Assembly: GCA_045837725.1 (NCBI GenBank)
Contig: JBEWZL010000012.1
Location: 124,001-188,000 of the forward strand
Reading direction: 5' to 3'
DNA: 64,000 bases
Source: Vermamoeba vermiformis
Taxonomy: Eukaryota; Tubulinea; Echinamoebida
Part shown: positions 27,006 to 39,900 of the stretch, one piece after another
Numbering within the stretch: the stretch's first letter is position 1
Layout: each line of letters opens with the position of its first letter
Position numbers and translations under genes: made by a program
The notes under the pieces: model-generated
The model's input: only the letters and a program-made list of their open reading frames with translations
The model's database searches: none
What the model was told of the DNA's origin: nothing

Positions 27006-28658
27006 TTAATCTATAGAGACAGTAATTTCAGCAATGCCAATCACACTGTCAGCTGCACCGTAGAAGCCAATGAAAGTATTCAAATAGCCTGGCTTCTTTC
27101 TCCAGCCTTCCAAGAACACGACATTAGGTGTAAGACCTAAATAAGGAGCTGATCCTTTCTCCCAAGCCAATTCTGGGGACAATAAAGGTACATCAGATCG
27201 AGCCAAAACTTTAGTCGGATCCTGCAAGAAAAATTCATTAGAAAGGAGGTATTACGGGTCAGATAGTATAGAACGTACATCCTTATCTAAGACGACCCAT
27301 CCGACGTTATATTCGTATTGATAGCCTGGCTTTTTGCTTGGGAAGCAGCATCTAGCTGAATTGTAAATGAAGAGATAATTGCCGTCGGACAAAGTTAATG
27401 GCAAAGGACCTGCTTCAACAAGCGTAGAGTCGAAGGAGTCATTGCGCACTTCAATTAAGAAGCCTGGTTGCAAGGTCCAAGTCAACAAATCCGTCGAAGT
27501 TGCGATCTGAAGGCCAGGAACTATTCGTAGGTGTAAAGATGATATTAATATATTTGATATGCTTATATTTACCAAGAGTAGAGTCGCCAAAGAACATGTA
27601 GTGAGGTCCAGGCTTGCCATCTCGGATCAACATGGCGCCAGACTTAGACCAGCCAAGTTGAGGGAATACTGGGCCGTGTCTCTTCCACGAATTTCTATCA
27701 GTGGGCTTTTTGCTCGTCGCGAGTGCAAGGCTGCATATTTAAGCGAGTATTAGTATTTTAAAATCGAAATCGCTAATCGCATCTGCCTTACCGAGAGATG
27801 ACAGTATTGTTATTCGGGTACGATTGTACAGCTGAGTATAAGAGATAGTATGTTTGATCCTGCATATATTTAAACGGTTAATTAAGGTGTTTTGGCAGTT
27901 GGATTTTTCGATCGGATCCAACATGCAAAGAAATTTCGGCTACCAATTCGAAAACAAGGATAAAAATATTACTTACAGCTTGTCTATATACTATACGAGG
28001 GTCTTCAGTACCATATTCATCGCTTTCTGATTCGGGAGCAAAAACAACACTCTCGGGAGTGATCTCGCTGAAAGTGAAGTTGTGATCGTTCCAATGGCGA
28101 TCTAATTTACTAAAATAATATTACATTAGCTTTGTAAAAAATATCGAGCAGTTTTTCGAGGTTTTTCGAGATCTGATTCAACAAAGAGCGCGAACATTTT
28201 ACGATTAAAAAAAGATATTTTCTTAATTTGCAATCACATTTTTGACTTACGTCCATGCGAGGACTGAAGGAGTAGTGTCATATGGATCATTTGGGCTCTT
28301 TAAATTTTGGCATCTAACCAACAAACCGCCTTCTCCATCCTACGAAATTCGATAAATTACATAAATTGGTAAAATAATAGCGATAAGTACCCTTTGTGGA
28401 ACCCAAGCAGCATTGTAGTTATATACAAATGAAGATTGACCCTTTTGGCTAGAGAAAATAATTAGATGCGTTTTTGATAATAATTATCGCAGCACAAGCT
28501 CGTATAATTTAACGAAATTATACCATAAAATAATAAATATAATACCTGCTAAGCACGGGAATGTGGTTGTTAATTACACGTGCCTTAACTGTATAGGCAT
28601 CCACGACGCTCAAACAAAAAATGCTTGCAATAACAGCAACGAGGATTAAACACTTCAT
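27006..28658 (-). CDS. Secreted GH130-like beta-mannoside phosphorylase/hydrolase
   Basis: About 9 exons on the minus strand. Signal peptide MKCLILVAVIASIFCLSVVDA, so the product is secreted or lysosomal. Five-bladed beta-propeller features of GH130: EDPRIVYRQADQTYYLLYSAV (the EDPR motif), SKKPTDRNSWKRHGPVFPQ, GAMLIRDGKPGPHYMFFGDS, TSTDLLTWTLQPGF, LVEAGPLPLTLSDGNYLFIYN, GWVVLDKDDPTKVLARSD, and LTPNVVFLEGWRKKPG followed by FIGFYGAADSVIGIAEI. GH130 enzymes act on beta-1,2- or beta-1,4-mannosides by phosphorolysis or hydrolysis; which applies here cannot be read. A role in digesting mannan or N-glycan from prey, or cell-wall turnover, is plausible (inference). Last exon ends at 27006; start at 28658. 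Confidence 0.85.
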
Positions 28659-28895
28659 AATGTGCTCTGATACACTCGACAAAAGACAACAATGAATAGG
28701 AACACGAAGATTCTGCCGTATTGAGGACACGTCAGGTTGAATTTTATGTCCGGAGTGAATTGCTCAGTCCCGATCTGGACTCACATTTAGCGAAAACTTT
28801 AACCGCCTTAAATGCTATACTATCAACCTATAGTTTATTGAAAAGACAAACAATGAAAATATGAACAAGTGAGCCAAGTGTCAATTTGACAGGCG

Positions 28896-30104
28896 TTAAA
28901 ACAAAGCAGCGACAGCCAACACGGCAGCGGATCCAGCTGACAAAGCAACAGCACCGCTGACAGTGTTGCCATCAGGGGAGGTACGACCAGCATCGGTGTC
29001 AAGGCTGATGGACGTGTTGCATTCCCCGACCTTGCCGTTAACAGCCACTGCCAGACCGCCATTGAATGCCTGATTGAAGTCAGTCAAGCACGACAGAATT
29101 TGAATCTGAGTCAGCGAGCACAGAGCAGCAGACAAGCCCTTAGACGTGCAGCTGTCAGCACAGCCTCCAATGATGCATTGAGCTGCTTGGATCGTTTGAC
29201 CAATCGTGTAACCTGCGCACACATTGGCTTGGGCCGTGAAGCACAAGTCCACGAGCTTCTTGTTGCACGATGAAAAGTCCTCGTCACAGCTGTCAAAGCC
29301 GACGTTCAATTGAGCAGCGATGAGTTGAGCTGACAGAGCACCGCGGACTTCAGAGAAAGCCAAGCCAGAGAGGAGGCCGCCGAGGTCAACAGAGAGGGCA
29401 ATGTTGGGCAACAAATTGCGAATGGCGAGGGCAGTGGTCAAGTTGAGGTAGCTGCAGCCAGGCAAGCCAATCACTAGTCCAAGGTCGAAGCACGTGTCAA
29501 AGTGATAGTCGCGATAACAGGCAGCGTTGACACCATCGCAATCACCTTGCCATCCCTCCTTAGTAAAGGTGCGGTACTGGCAGCTCGTGGGAGGTTGAAC
29601 GGGAGCAGCAACGGGAGCAATAACAGCGACTGGCGTGCCAACAGGAACACAATCTGAGCGTCAACAGTGTTAGCTCGAGCGTCAATACAAAGTTTCAAAT
29701 GACACGTTGACGCGTACCTTTCGAAGGCGGATTGGTCGGGACGAAGCCATTGCGGCACTGGCACCCGCAGCAGCCAACACCGCCGTCACATTGTTCACTG
29801 CCCACGACAATCTTATCACCACACACTAGCCAAAGAATCAATACATAGAAAATAAGACAGTATCTTTAGTCTTACCAGGCTCGCAGTTGTTTGAGATCGG
29901 GAAAGTAGATCTCCAACCAGGCAAACACAGACAGTCATCATATTGACAGCCAATAGCGCCTTTAGCACATTGGAACAAGCCAGGATCACACCCTAATATA
30001 GTAAGTATTAGAATTGTAAGGTGGCGCTAAAGTTAGTTGTGCGTACATCCGTAAGCAAGCGAGATCAAGCAGGCCGAAATAACAATGATAGTCGTACGCA
30101 TCAT
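28896..30104 (-). CDS. Secreted Cys-rich protein, GPI-type tail
   Basis: Four exons (- strand) from ATG at 30104. Signal peptide MMRTTIIVISACLISLAYG. Then Cys-rich modules: CDPGLFQCAKGAIGCQYDDC, CLPGWRSTFPISNNCEPG, and CGDKIVVGSEQCDGGVGCC (a CGD...EQCD repeat as in extracellular DUF4215-like modules) with CQCRNGFVPTNPPSK. A Pro/Val-rich linker follows, then a long domain with many cysteines (SFDSCDEDFSSC-like, ADSCTSKGLSAALCSL) and a final hydrophobic stretch (SGAVALSAGSAAVLAVAALF) typical of a GPI signal. No enzyme motif. Probably a cell-surface or spore/cyst-coat protein; family not identified beyond the repeat type. Confidence 0.75.
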
Positions 30105-30449
30105 TAGATATTCAATGAATACGAGTTATTGAAATGAGTTGTAGTTGTTCTTGTTTGGTTGTTGTTGATTGAATTAAAACAATGCAAGCGCATCACTTTC
30201 ACTTTTATAGCCTCTTAGGCACGCTCAAATTTTAAAATTTCAATCGAATTCTGAAACGAACAAACCAGTAATTGAATTCATTATGTAAATTTTGTCTTTA
30301 ATTTACGAGTTTGAACGGATCTCGTACTGACATAAATAGTACCTCGCTGAAATTTCACTTCAACAGAAAAATAATTCGTTTAATTATTCCGAAATCAAAC
30401 TAAACAATACTATATGCGATATATAACATAAGGCCTTACAATAATGACC
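30105..30449. other. Promoter of the Cys-rich gene and 3' flank of next gene
   Basis: About 345 nt, AT-rich, between two minus-strand genes. No gene or repeat recognised. Confidence 0.5.
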
Positions 30450-32474
30450 TCAATTCGAGTTCTGTTGGATCACGGCACGGGGCATGAACTTTTCAACGGA
30501 CGTTTCAATGAGCTGTTGAAGAGCGGGACGAAGAGCTAAAAAAACAACATTAGGCCTGGTATATATATACATTTAATACTACTTACATTCTATATTATCA
30601 ATCTCTAGTCTCTCCATGCACTTCTGCACGAACTCAGCATTCGTCGAGATCTCGATAACTGGAGCAGAAAGATTATTAAGCACTATATATTATAGTATTA
30701 TACTTACTGTTAGAAATACTTTCAGTTAGTTCATCGGTCGCTACTTGAAAGTCCTGTAATTTCTGAAGTCGCATTAGTTGACACGTGTCAAACTTGGATC
30801 CGCGTCACTTACCGCCATCTCTCGCTTTGACACGAGCTCAATCTTACTCTCTTTGAGCTCTTTCAACGAGTCAATGAGTGCATTGACCAGTGTCGAGCCC
30901 ACGACGATCTGCTTGTCCACATCAAACGCCTCTGAAATGATACAGGAGAAGTTAGATCTAGGTGCCGTTCATGAAAATGAGACTTACTGCAGGATTGATT
31001 GTGCTCGATAATAACGAGAATGTTTGATATTGTCGAGGCCTCACCAGCGCTAGTGCGAAAGTAGTACCCGATCGGCACATCCGCAACGATCATTTCATCT
31101 GCAAGACGCAGATCAGACCTATGTGACCGTAACTAGCGTTCCTATATATACCAACCCAGCTCAATGCCAATGCCGTGGTCTCCGTTCCAATTCTTGTTCA
31201 AGAGTTGCTCAACAATCTGTTGTGTGGGTAAGGCAACAATCCCGTCTTGAATGACCTTGACCTGGCAACAAGAATAAGTTAAGACTTAAAGACTAGTAAT
31301 AGCTATTATATATTACCTCTATGAATGGTCTATTAGTAGGGGCGTCGCTATGACAATTGACGAGCACGTGCATGCTATTCTTGCCTTTTTTGCCACACAT
31401 GCGGTCGATGGTCTTCTCAGGCCTGTAGTACGCAGTCACATTCGAAGAAATCGTCGAATTGAACGTTCTAGGCTTGTACTCGACGGCTGCATTCAAAGTC
31501 ACTGCAGGTTGATTGTCTAATTGATAGTCGAACGCGATGAATGGATTGAACAACAAGCACTCTTCGAGTACCGGTTCAATCGTGTAGAACTCGCCGTAAA
31601 CATCACCGCAGAGCTTGAAAATAGATAGCGTTAATTTATATATGGCTATTATGATAGAATAGAACGTACGAAAAGGGTAACTGACGAAAGCAGATCCGTC
31701 TTTCTCGGCTCCAACGGAGATCGAGTTTGCTTGGCTTGCCATACTGAAGTGATGCTCTCTTCGGTAAGAATCCACTCTCGTTGAATACCGCCTATATATG
31801 GTTAGTCTAAATATAAAGCAGAGTCCAATAGCTTACTGCTTTGTTCAGCGGTTTGGATTTGAATCGTTTGATCCAAGGTTGCGAAAGCAGTCTCGTTGGT
31901 ATTAAAGCTTAATAATTCGGCCAAGCGATCTGCGTCATCTTGGTACATTTCTGCCGAGGTTGAGACTGTTCAGAAAACGTTAGGTCAGATCGAGGCAGAT
32001 TTGTAAAGGTCAAAAACAGACTTACTTTCGATTTTAAAATATGATGCATAAGTAGAATGAGGCATTCTAGTAAGCTTCATCGATATGGCCGAGGTCTTTT
32101 TTGCCTCGCGTCTATCCTGACGGCACTTTCGAATTAAGCCAAAGAGAATCTGACAAAAGAGGCATTAATGTAGCCGAGTAGTGACAATTCTAAACAATAC
32201 TTACTAGTAGTAAAGGACTATGATTAGATTTTGCTATCTCGACTTCAACTTTCTTTTTCTGACGCGCAATCTGCTTCTTCTTTTTCGGGATCTTCTCTTT
32301 GTTGCTCGGCGGCTCGGTGGCTATCGCTTCATCCAACGCTTCGTAAGCATTGAGGTCAGGTATATCATACTCAGCTGAAGAAGGCTTGAACCGCTTGGCA
32401 GGAGTGCCCTCATCCGCATCTTTGTAGACGGCTTTCTTTCTCTTCTTCGAAGACTCTGGCACCAATGTCGACAT
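30450..32474 (-). CDS. Uncharacterised protein, family member A (tandem array), nuclear-type N-terminus
   Basis: Family not recognised. About 11 exons from ATG 32474. The N-terminus has lysine-rich clusters (KKRKKAVYK, PKKKKQIARQKKK) like nuclear localisation signals. Then LFGLIRKCRQDRREAKK and MPHSTYASYFKIE. The central part reads EECLLFNPFIAFDYQL, NSMHVLVNCHSDAP, then RPFIE|VKVIQDGIVALPTQQIVEQL, NKNWNGDHGIGIELG, VADVPIGYYFRTSAGEAS and ISNILVIIEHNQSC. The C-terminus is helical (STLVNALIDSLKELKESKIELVSKREMA). Members B and C directly upstream share the motif string xMHVLVN..., an NG/DG loop before a P-x-x-x-I-x-x-L helix, W, a PxGxYYxxS segment and N-[IL]-[LV]-I-[IF]-IE, with introns at matching places. 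Beta-rich core with N- and C-terminal helices is likely. No catalytic motif is seen. Confidence 0.75.
30779..30790. repeat. tgacacgtgtca palindrome (member A intron)
   Basis: Perfect copy inside an intron of the unknown-family gene A, about 25 nt from the exon edge. Confidence 0.9.
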
Positions 32475-32722
32475 AATGGATCGTTGCTTACAGTAGAAAG
32501 GCTTTGAAAACAATTCCTAAAATTTGGCACTAAAAGGCGTGGCGCGTCGGTCTTAAAATTGAAGAAATTTCCAGCGGGGCAAAACATGCTTTATTTCGCA
32601 GCTTTATGTGAAATGAAAGCTCTACTCTGAGTCCAGCGAACAAATAGTGACCTGATTAGTTCGCTTCAAACAACATCTGAGAAATTAATGAGCTTTTCAA
32701 ATGGACAAATTGTTCGATCTAC

Positions 32723-34089
32723 CTAAACTCGAAGCTCGCTGCTCTTGTAGGCCTGATATTGGTAAAAACCGTATCAATACGAGTGATCTTGTATAATCTT
32801 GCTTGATTACCTCGTATCGGATATTTAACTGCTTAACAGCCGCCAATACGTTCTCCACAATCGTACTGGGAACGATTTTACTTTCATATTCAAATAAGCC
32901 TGCGTACGTATTAGTAATCGATGTGACGGAGTAAATATAATGGCAACCTTGTGATGAAGAGACCTCAATGAATATGACCAAGTTTTGCAACTGCAGCGGA
33001 TGTGGTCTGAGTTGAAAACCGGATATTGCGTCTTCTAGCAATAAATATGTTATAGATTACATTAGACAGTATACTACTTACGTATCGTAAGCGGTTCAGA
33101 GCCCTCGATTGGCCACGGTTCGCTGACTAAGCGAGTGATGAGTGGCGCGGGAATTGATTTGATGACACCATTAACGGCAATGTAGAGCTATAAGAAAGTG
33201 CTCTATAAGACATATATCATAGTATATTGTTAGGTACCGATCTCACCTCGGCTACGGATGTTGATTTAACAGCCTTGCAGTTCACCAAGACGTGTGTAAC
33301 GGCAGATCCAGCCTCGAGCACGTAATCAAATTCAGATCTGAACTGCAGCCTTAACTTATCGTCTACTGATAATGCCCCGTCTTCGTTGACTATATTGATA
33401 ATAGGATGGCAACCGATGACGTTAAGCTGGGCTACGAATTGAAGCGACGGATGCAGAAGGCAACTTCTCGCGCACATCGTGCTGACTGCGTCCAACTCTT
33501 GAGGCAAATCGCCAATGGCCTGTCAAAGTTATATTTATATCAATACGGATTGAATAACTTACGCAAACTTGCAAGAGAGTGCCTTGCGGCGAGTTCACTA
33601 TATCCAGATCGATCTGTTGGACGAGCTTAGGTCTCCAAACATTTTGTTGTTCCCATTGTAGCACCCAAACGGATTTATCCATCGCTAATTACTGTTAGTA
33701 AAACACTTTGAGTACCCTAGTACTTACCACTAATGGTTTCAAGACAAAATGTACTTAGTTGCAACTCGCAGAAATGCGAAAATGGCCCTCTGGTACTTAA
33801 TAACTGTCCTAAAGACTCTATCTCGTCGAATGAGAATTGTTTTGAAACAAACACTATAAACAGAATATTAATTTTCGAAATATATATTGAATACGTCAAT
33901 TTGTAACGAACCGCAGACTTGAAAGTAGGAGGGGTAGTCTTTATGGATGACCTGAGTTGCTTTGACATACATCTCTTGGTTTTGACTACGATAACATTTC
34001 CGAAGAAAGCCATTAACGAGCTACAAACAAGTTCCGTTCAGTTTACATCCGCGCTTAAAGGTATCACTTACTAACGGAACAATGCTCAT
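32723..34089 (-). CDS. Uncharacterised protein, family member B (tandem array)
   Basis: Shortest of the three paralogues, about 9 exons from ATG 34089 to TAG at 32723. Starts MSIVPLLVNGFLRKCYRSQNQ, then YVKATQVIHKDYPSYFQVCG, parallel to the LIRKC...YFKIE stretch of member A. Central part: SVWVLQWEQQNVWRPKLV, SCLLHPSLQFVAQLNV, VTHVLVNCKAVKSTSVAE|LYIAVNGVIKSIPAPLITRL, SEPWPIEGSEPLTIR, and LQNLVIFIEVSSSQGC. It lacks the basic N-terminus of A and the long C-terminal part of C. Sequence between motifs has diverged strongly, so the duplication is old even though the array is still tandem. Function unknown. Confidence 0.7.
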
Positions 34090-34615
34090 TTGATTAGGAT
34101 CTGTACTATGGTTGGTGTTCTTGGCAATAATAATACTCTTCTATGAGATACAAGAACATGACGACAAAACTTGACTGAGCCAAGGAAATTTCGCTTCCCG
34201 CCACTTTTCCATGAAGTCTTGGTGGACGATTGTAGAACGTGCACCTTCGTAATTTATTACATCCTACCCGATGATATTAGAATTTTTATGCAACTAAAAC
34301 GTGCGCTCTAACAAAAAAACAATAATTAATAATTTATAAATTCTCATTTCACTTATTAAAAGATTCAACTAGTATGAACGATATATAATATAGTAATATT
34401 ACCTAACTTGAGTATGAAGGCGCACGATAAATGGGTAGATCCTCAGTTCTTAACTGCTTAAAAGGATTCGCTCCATTTGGATAAAGGCAGCTCGCAGTAT
34501 TATGAATATTCCTTTAAAGCTTCATAATCAATTGTTACATAAATATAGATGCATCGTTCAACTGTGGTGTTGCATAAATTGGTCTGAGATCAAAACTGAC
34601 CCGCGATCAACATTG
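34090..34615. other. AT-rich intergenic stretch between members B and C
   Basis: About 525 nt between the start of B and the end of C (both -). Contains only a short plus-strand open frame (34502-34762) that overlaps C antisense. No element recognised. Confidence 0.5.
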
Positions 34616-36433
34616 CTAGTTCGTTCCCAAGCCAAGATAGTCAATACTGACGAAATAAGCGCTCGATGCATCGTAAACGAATGTAGTGTCGCTCATTACC
34701 ACCTCGCTAGGCACCACTGTCTTGTCCAGTTCAAATCCACTCACGTAGAAGTCGTGCAATGAGTCTGCCGCTGCGGCCACTTGAGCGTCACAACGTGGCA
34801 CTGAAACCGCTCTGTATTCCTCGCCAGCAACACTATCATTTGAATGAAGGCTGTTGTCTGATCTAGAAGCCCCAGGCTCATTTACAGACGGGCCAGACTT
34901 GTTCCTGGATCTGAGTGATCTGACGCGAGGAGCGAAGTCTGGACGCGGATGAAGTTCCGGGTAAGAACTGCGCAACTTCTCAAAGCCTAACGAGACCCAT
35001 TTGGACAGAACAGAAGGCAACTTAGTCACCGGTTCATCGCCAAACGGTCGGGCTAAAAGTGGGATTAACAATCGCTTAGTTACTAGTCTAAGACTACGTA
35101 CGAGGAATAGACGGCACCCACTCGATGATAATCAGCAAGTTCTTGATGCGAGACTCTTGGATTGGTCCGCTCGTGTGGTAGTAAAAGCCCACTGGCACAT
35201 CATTGGCCTTGTACACGTCATCTGAAAATCAGTTAGGAATCAACTTAATATGCATTACACCAATAACCATGACGTACCTATAACGATACTAGTCTCGGGC
35301 CAATCAGTCTTCATAAATGCAGTCAGTGCTTCGAGCGTTGGCTCCACGAAGAAACCGTTCTGCAGCACTTTGAGCTAGAATTTGCTGTTACACCACTTGT
35401 CCACAACAATAAATCAGTCCTTACCTCGATAAAATGTCTCTCGTGTGCGGAAGTAGTTGGATTAACAAGCATATACATTTTGTACTGACGCACTTTCTGT
35501 CCCTCCATCACATCCACTAACTCCGTCGCGCCATAAAAGTGAAGTAACGATGCTCGTTTATAGGCCTTGCTGGTAATTGGGTAGCCCATATCTGCCGCTC
35601 TTAGAGTAGAGGCGAACGACATGGTCGGATCCGTCGCTTTGAACTCAAGATTTATAGAGATGTAAGGCGAGTAAAGCAAGATCTCAGCCAGAACTCCTTG
35701 CCACGGGATCAGGTCGGCCTTGAGGTCGCCTTTGACCTAACATATTAATATTAATATACTGGATAACTAACTATATTTAGTGCTAACTTACAGTAAAGAA
35801 CAAAACACTCTTGACATCCGCAGGCTGAATAAGGATAGTTTCTTCCGTCGCTATACGAAGTTGATAGTCATCCGGCGTCATTGTTATTGTTTTAATCTTA
35901 TGTTCTGACAAAATGAATAAGAAGATAAACACAAAGCCTTTTTTGGATGGATTACCAGTCCAGATCCGGAGTGTAACGGGCGTGTCCAAAGATGCTCGAA
36001 CACCCTCGTTAGTAAAGAATGATTCGAAGAGCTCCCTAAGAGCCCCTATATAGCCAGAGTCGTCCAGAGCAACATTCGTCATTACTAACCAAATTTAGAA
36101 TTTCTTTGGATTTGGATCGACCTACCTCCGACAACAAAATCCGAACTATCGCGTCGTTCTAATATAGACATATTGATAAGAGGCATGACACACGCATTTT
36201 TGGCAAATTCCTTATTACATTTCATAATAAAGCCTTTCAAAACCTGCAGACGTTTGGTGTCAATAAAATAATAAGTAAGTACGCTTAATTATTACCTGAA
36301 GCATCAGTCGATCATATCTCGAGAACGTAGTAATCGTTTTAGCGCTCGGTGGCTTGTCTTGTCGTCTCCTATTTTGAAGCCTCTTCGCGAACAATTTGTC
36401 GAGAGCTTCGGTGCTAGTCTCTTGGCGGCTCAT
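34616..36433 (-). CDS. Uncharacterised protein, family member C (tandem array)
   Basis: About 7 exons from ATG 36433. Starts MSRQETSTEALDKLFAKRLQ, with a basic NRRRQDKP patch, then LKGFIMKCNKEFAKNACVMP and the first shared segment. Core: SGYIGALRELFESFFTNEGV, EILLYSPYISINLEF, QYKMYMLVNPTTSAHERHFIE|LKVLQNGFFVEPTLEALTAF, KTDWPETSIVI, NDVPVGFYYHTSGPIQESR and IKNLLIIIEWVPSI. The C-terminus continues with RPDFAPRVRSLRSRNKSGP, a Ser/Asp-rich stretch and a final segment ending YLGLGTN. Intron positions match those of A and B at the |-marked junction. Function unknown; the array suggests lineage-specific expansion of a beta-rich family. Confidence 0.72.
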
Positions 36434-36965
36434 ATTGATTATGCACCGTCTTCAACAACTAATACGAAGCAAATAAAAATGAAAGAAATTTGCCTCGAGC
36501 CGCTACAAAGAGGCCATATCTCGTCTTTTTTTTGGTGAGATTTCTGGCGATATGTCCTATGTAATGCGCATACGGTTGCAATGAAATTGTGATAATAATT
36601 TAGAATAATAGAACAAAATGGAATGTCTATAATGCTGGTATTACTCTTGGATGCAGTTAAACAGTTTAATTTTTAAAAAAAAATTACGGAATATTCAAGC
36701 CCGGAATAGGAGAGTTTCCCAAGCCAGTAAAAAAACGTATCAATATAAGTAGTATCTAATTAATATAGAATTCGTTTAAAAGACTCATTAAGACTGTCTA
36801 GTTGGATCGGGCTAGTTACCGTTATGATTGCAAACGCGATTATCAATTCATTCAGTGCAGTTCTATGCCAGAATATCACATCTAGATTTGAACCCGCACT
36901 GTGGTGATATTGTAGATTGACAGATAATAAGTAAACAAGATATTTTTTGATTGATACGGAACACA
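36434..36965. other. Divergent promoter region
   Basis: About 530 nt between family member C (-) and the ADHFE1 gene (+). Includes a T-run (36530s) and A-run (36678-36684) but no gene. An open frame on the minus strand (36760-36966) has no domain. Confidence 0.5.
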
Positions 36966-39900
36966 ATGCTCCGCAAGGGTCTGCAAGTAGCGCTCAGTAG
37001 CAGCAAAAGAATTCCTCATGTGCACACGGCTAATTGTCCGTGCGCTATGATGGCCGACAAAGCGTTTTATTTGCGTGGATGGGATAGCATCACGAAATTT
37101 AGTGAAGAAAATAAAGAACAATTATTCAAGGTATGGATACATTATATACTTATGATGGGCTTATTTAATTTCCTGTTAGTATTAAATTGCGATTTATTTA
37201 TTTTGTCTTTTCAAAGATCTAATTTCAGGTGCCTCAAAAAATACCTTCTAATCACTTCATAACAATATAAACTGTATTAACGTAATTATTAATACCATTT
37301 TAATAGGGCCAAATTAAGCCGAAGCACGTCCGTTACCATTCTACTGAGCCTCCTCAATCCACTGACTACGCCTTTGAAATGGCGACTTCAAATGTTAGGT
37401 ACGTGTATTTATTATTCATTAATAATTATATTCATATTTTCTAACTTATTATAACGCTAGATATGGTCCAGGTGTCACGCGAGAAATCGGATGGGACGTA
37501 AAAGACTTAAAGGCAAATACAGTGGCTGTATTTACGGACCCAGTAAGTATAAAGAGATTGATTGTATTATTTTACGCAGCTTTAATAATTATTCTATTGT
37601 AAGAACTTGAAAAAGATCAAGAATTCGCCGGTGGATGTCGTTTTGCAATCTTTAGTTGATAATGGCGTTAAATACGAGCTCTATAGGTACTATAATATTA
37701 ATATATTATAATCATATGCACTAATCAATTCGTAGCAATGTCCGTGTGGAGCCTACAGATGAGTCGTTCAAAGAAGCAATTCGATTCGCTTCTCAAAAGA
37801 ATTTCGACGCATTTATTGCAGTAGGGTACGTTAATATATTACTATAGTTATTACATATCAATATTTTAATACTGAACTTATCCTTTTAGAGGCGGATCAG
37901 TCATGGACACGTGCAAAGCAGCCAATTTGTATTCGACGTACAAAACGGATAATTTTCTCGATTATGTTAATCCTCCTATTGGTAAATATACTACAATAAT
38001 ATAGCATATAGCCTTCATTGAGCATTAATTGAATGATCATCAAATTCAACGGATGTGTTTCTAATACTAGATCAGGCAAAGGCTTGCCTCCACCGGGTCC
38101 CTTAAAACCTCTTATTGCAGTACCTACTACAGTAAGTATTCTTCTTATATTTTAATATTAATTGCTATTTACCAAATCGTGTATTGTAGGCTGGTACTGG
38201 CAGTGAGACTACAGGTGTTGCAATCTTCGATTTGCTTGAAATGAACGTTAAGACTGGCATTGCTCATCGCTTGCTCAAACCTACATTAGCTGTAAGTACA
38301 ATAATATCAATAAGAACTTCGTGTAACGGCAGATTAGATCCGTATTAAAATTTTATTAGCTTACTAATCGTATTTTAACAGATTGTGGATCCCCATAATA
38401 CTCGTACCGCGCCTGCTACAGTAGCCACTGCATCGGGCTTCGATGTCTTGTGCCACGCTTTAGAGTAAGTCGAGATCCGATCCAAACTGAGAATTGCTGA
38501 AAAAAAATTAACCTATTGTCTTATTGTAGATCTTACACTGCTACACCATACAATCATCGCTCTCCACGACCTCCTAATCCGAAGATGAGACCTGCTTATC
38601 AAGGCGCTAATCGTATCCTTTCAATTCAGAAATTTAAGCACAAGATCTAGCTCGGAAATTATATTATTTGACCCATAAGGAGTGAGGCGCACCTCCCTCT
38701 CGGGCACGACCACACTAACAAGAATGCACCGCTTCCCGTCCGATCAGCGAAGTTAAGCTTGTTCAGGCCTTCTTAGTACTGGGGTAGGAGACTACCTGGG
38801 AATCGGAGGTGTTGTGCTCTTTACTTTTTTTTTCCTTTTTGCTCTAGGTTGGTAATTTCCCGGTAGGGCAAATTTCTTGGGCTAATGATCTACTCCAGCA
38901 TTCAGGGCTATCCATTTTTATTTTTCGTACCGGATCTGATCTGGAGCATTTTTTTTGTTTTGTTTTGTTTTACCTTGACGCACTTACCATAGCTATCTCC
39001 GATGTCTGGTCATTAAAGGCACTGGAGATGTTGTCGCAGTACTTTGTTCGCGCCGTTGAAAATCCTGCTGATGAAGAGGCCAGATCTAACATGATGCTCG
39101 GTAAGATCCGTCAATAATGCCAAAAATACTCTTTAATAATCTTACCATCCCTTATACAATGGTACTTATATTTATTTTCAGCTGCCACTTATGCCGGCAT
39201 CGGATTTGGTAACGCAGGAGTTCATTTATGCGTAAGTCTGCTTTGATTGGTCATATCGCCTGATACTCACGTCATATGTCCTATTCTCAGCACGGCATGT
39301 CCTATCCAGTCAGCGGCATGGTGCGCTCTTATCAGCCAGAAGGTTATCCGAAAGACCATCCGATTATTCCGCACGGATGTGAGTACTGATTTAGAGAATA
39401 TACTCTTAGTGATCGTATTATATTCATATCAACATTTCCTATTAGTATCCGTCGCTCTTCATGCTCCTGCTGTTTTCAGATTTACTGCCTCGGCAAATCC
39501 ACAAAGGTACCGTTACACTCCTTTCTTTCCATAACATATTGTGCGCCTATCTATTTGATAAATATACAGCATAATAGACTCACAATATAATATCAATCGA
39601 TCACTGAAGCCATTATATGCTACCCTATTGAAATTTACATCCACGACCAATTCCATTAATTTTATTTCCATTTTTAGACATTTGCAAGCAGCACGTGCTC
39701 TCGGAGTAAACACCACCAACCTCCGCGAAGAAGATGCCGCTAAAGCCCTGGTCGATCGATTGCTGCAGATCATGAACAGACTCAAAGTCCCGAACGGTCT
39801 CAAAGCCCTCGGATTCACTGAAAATGACATTCCTGAACTCGTGCAAGGTACTACTAAATATAGAGCACGTGATTTTAACGAAATTTCATTAACTTTTGAT

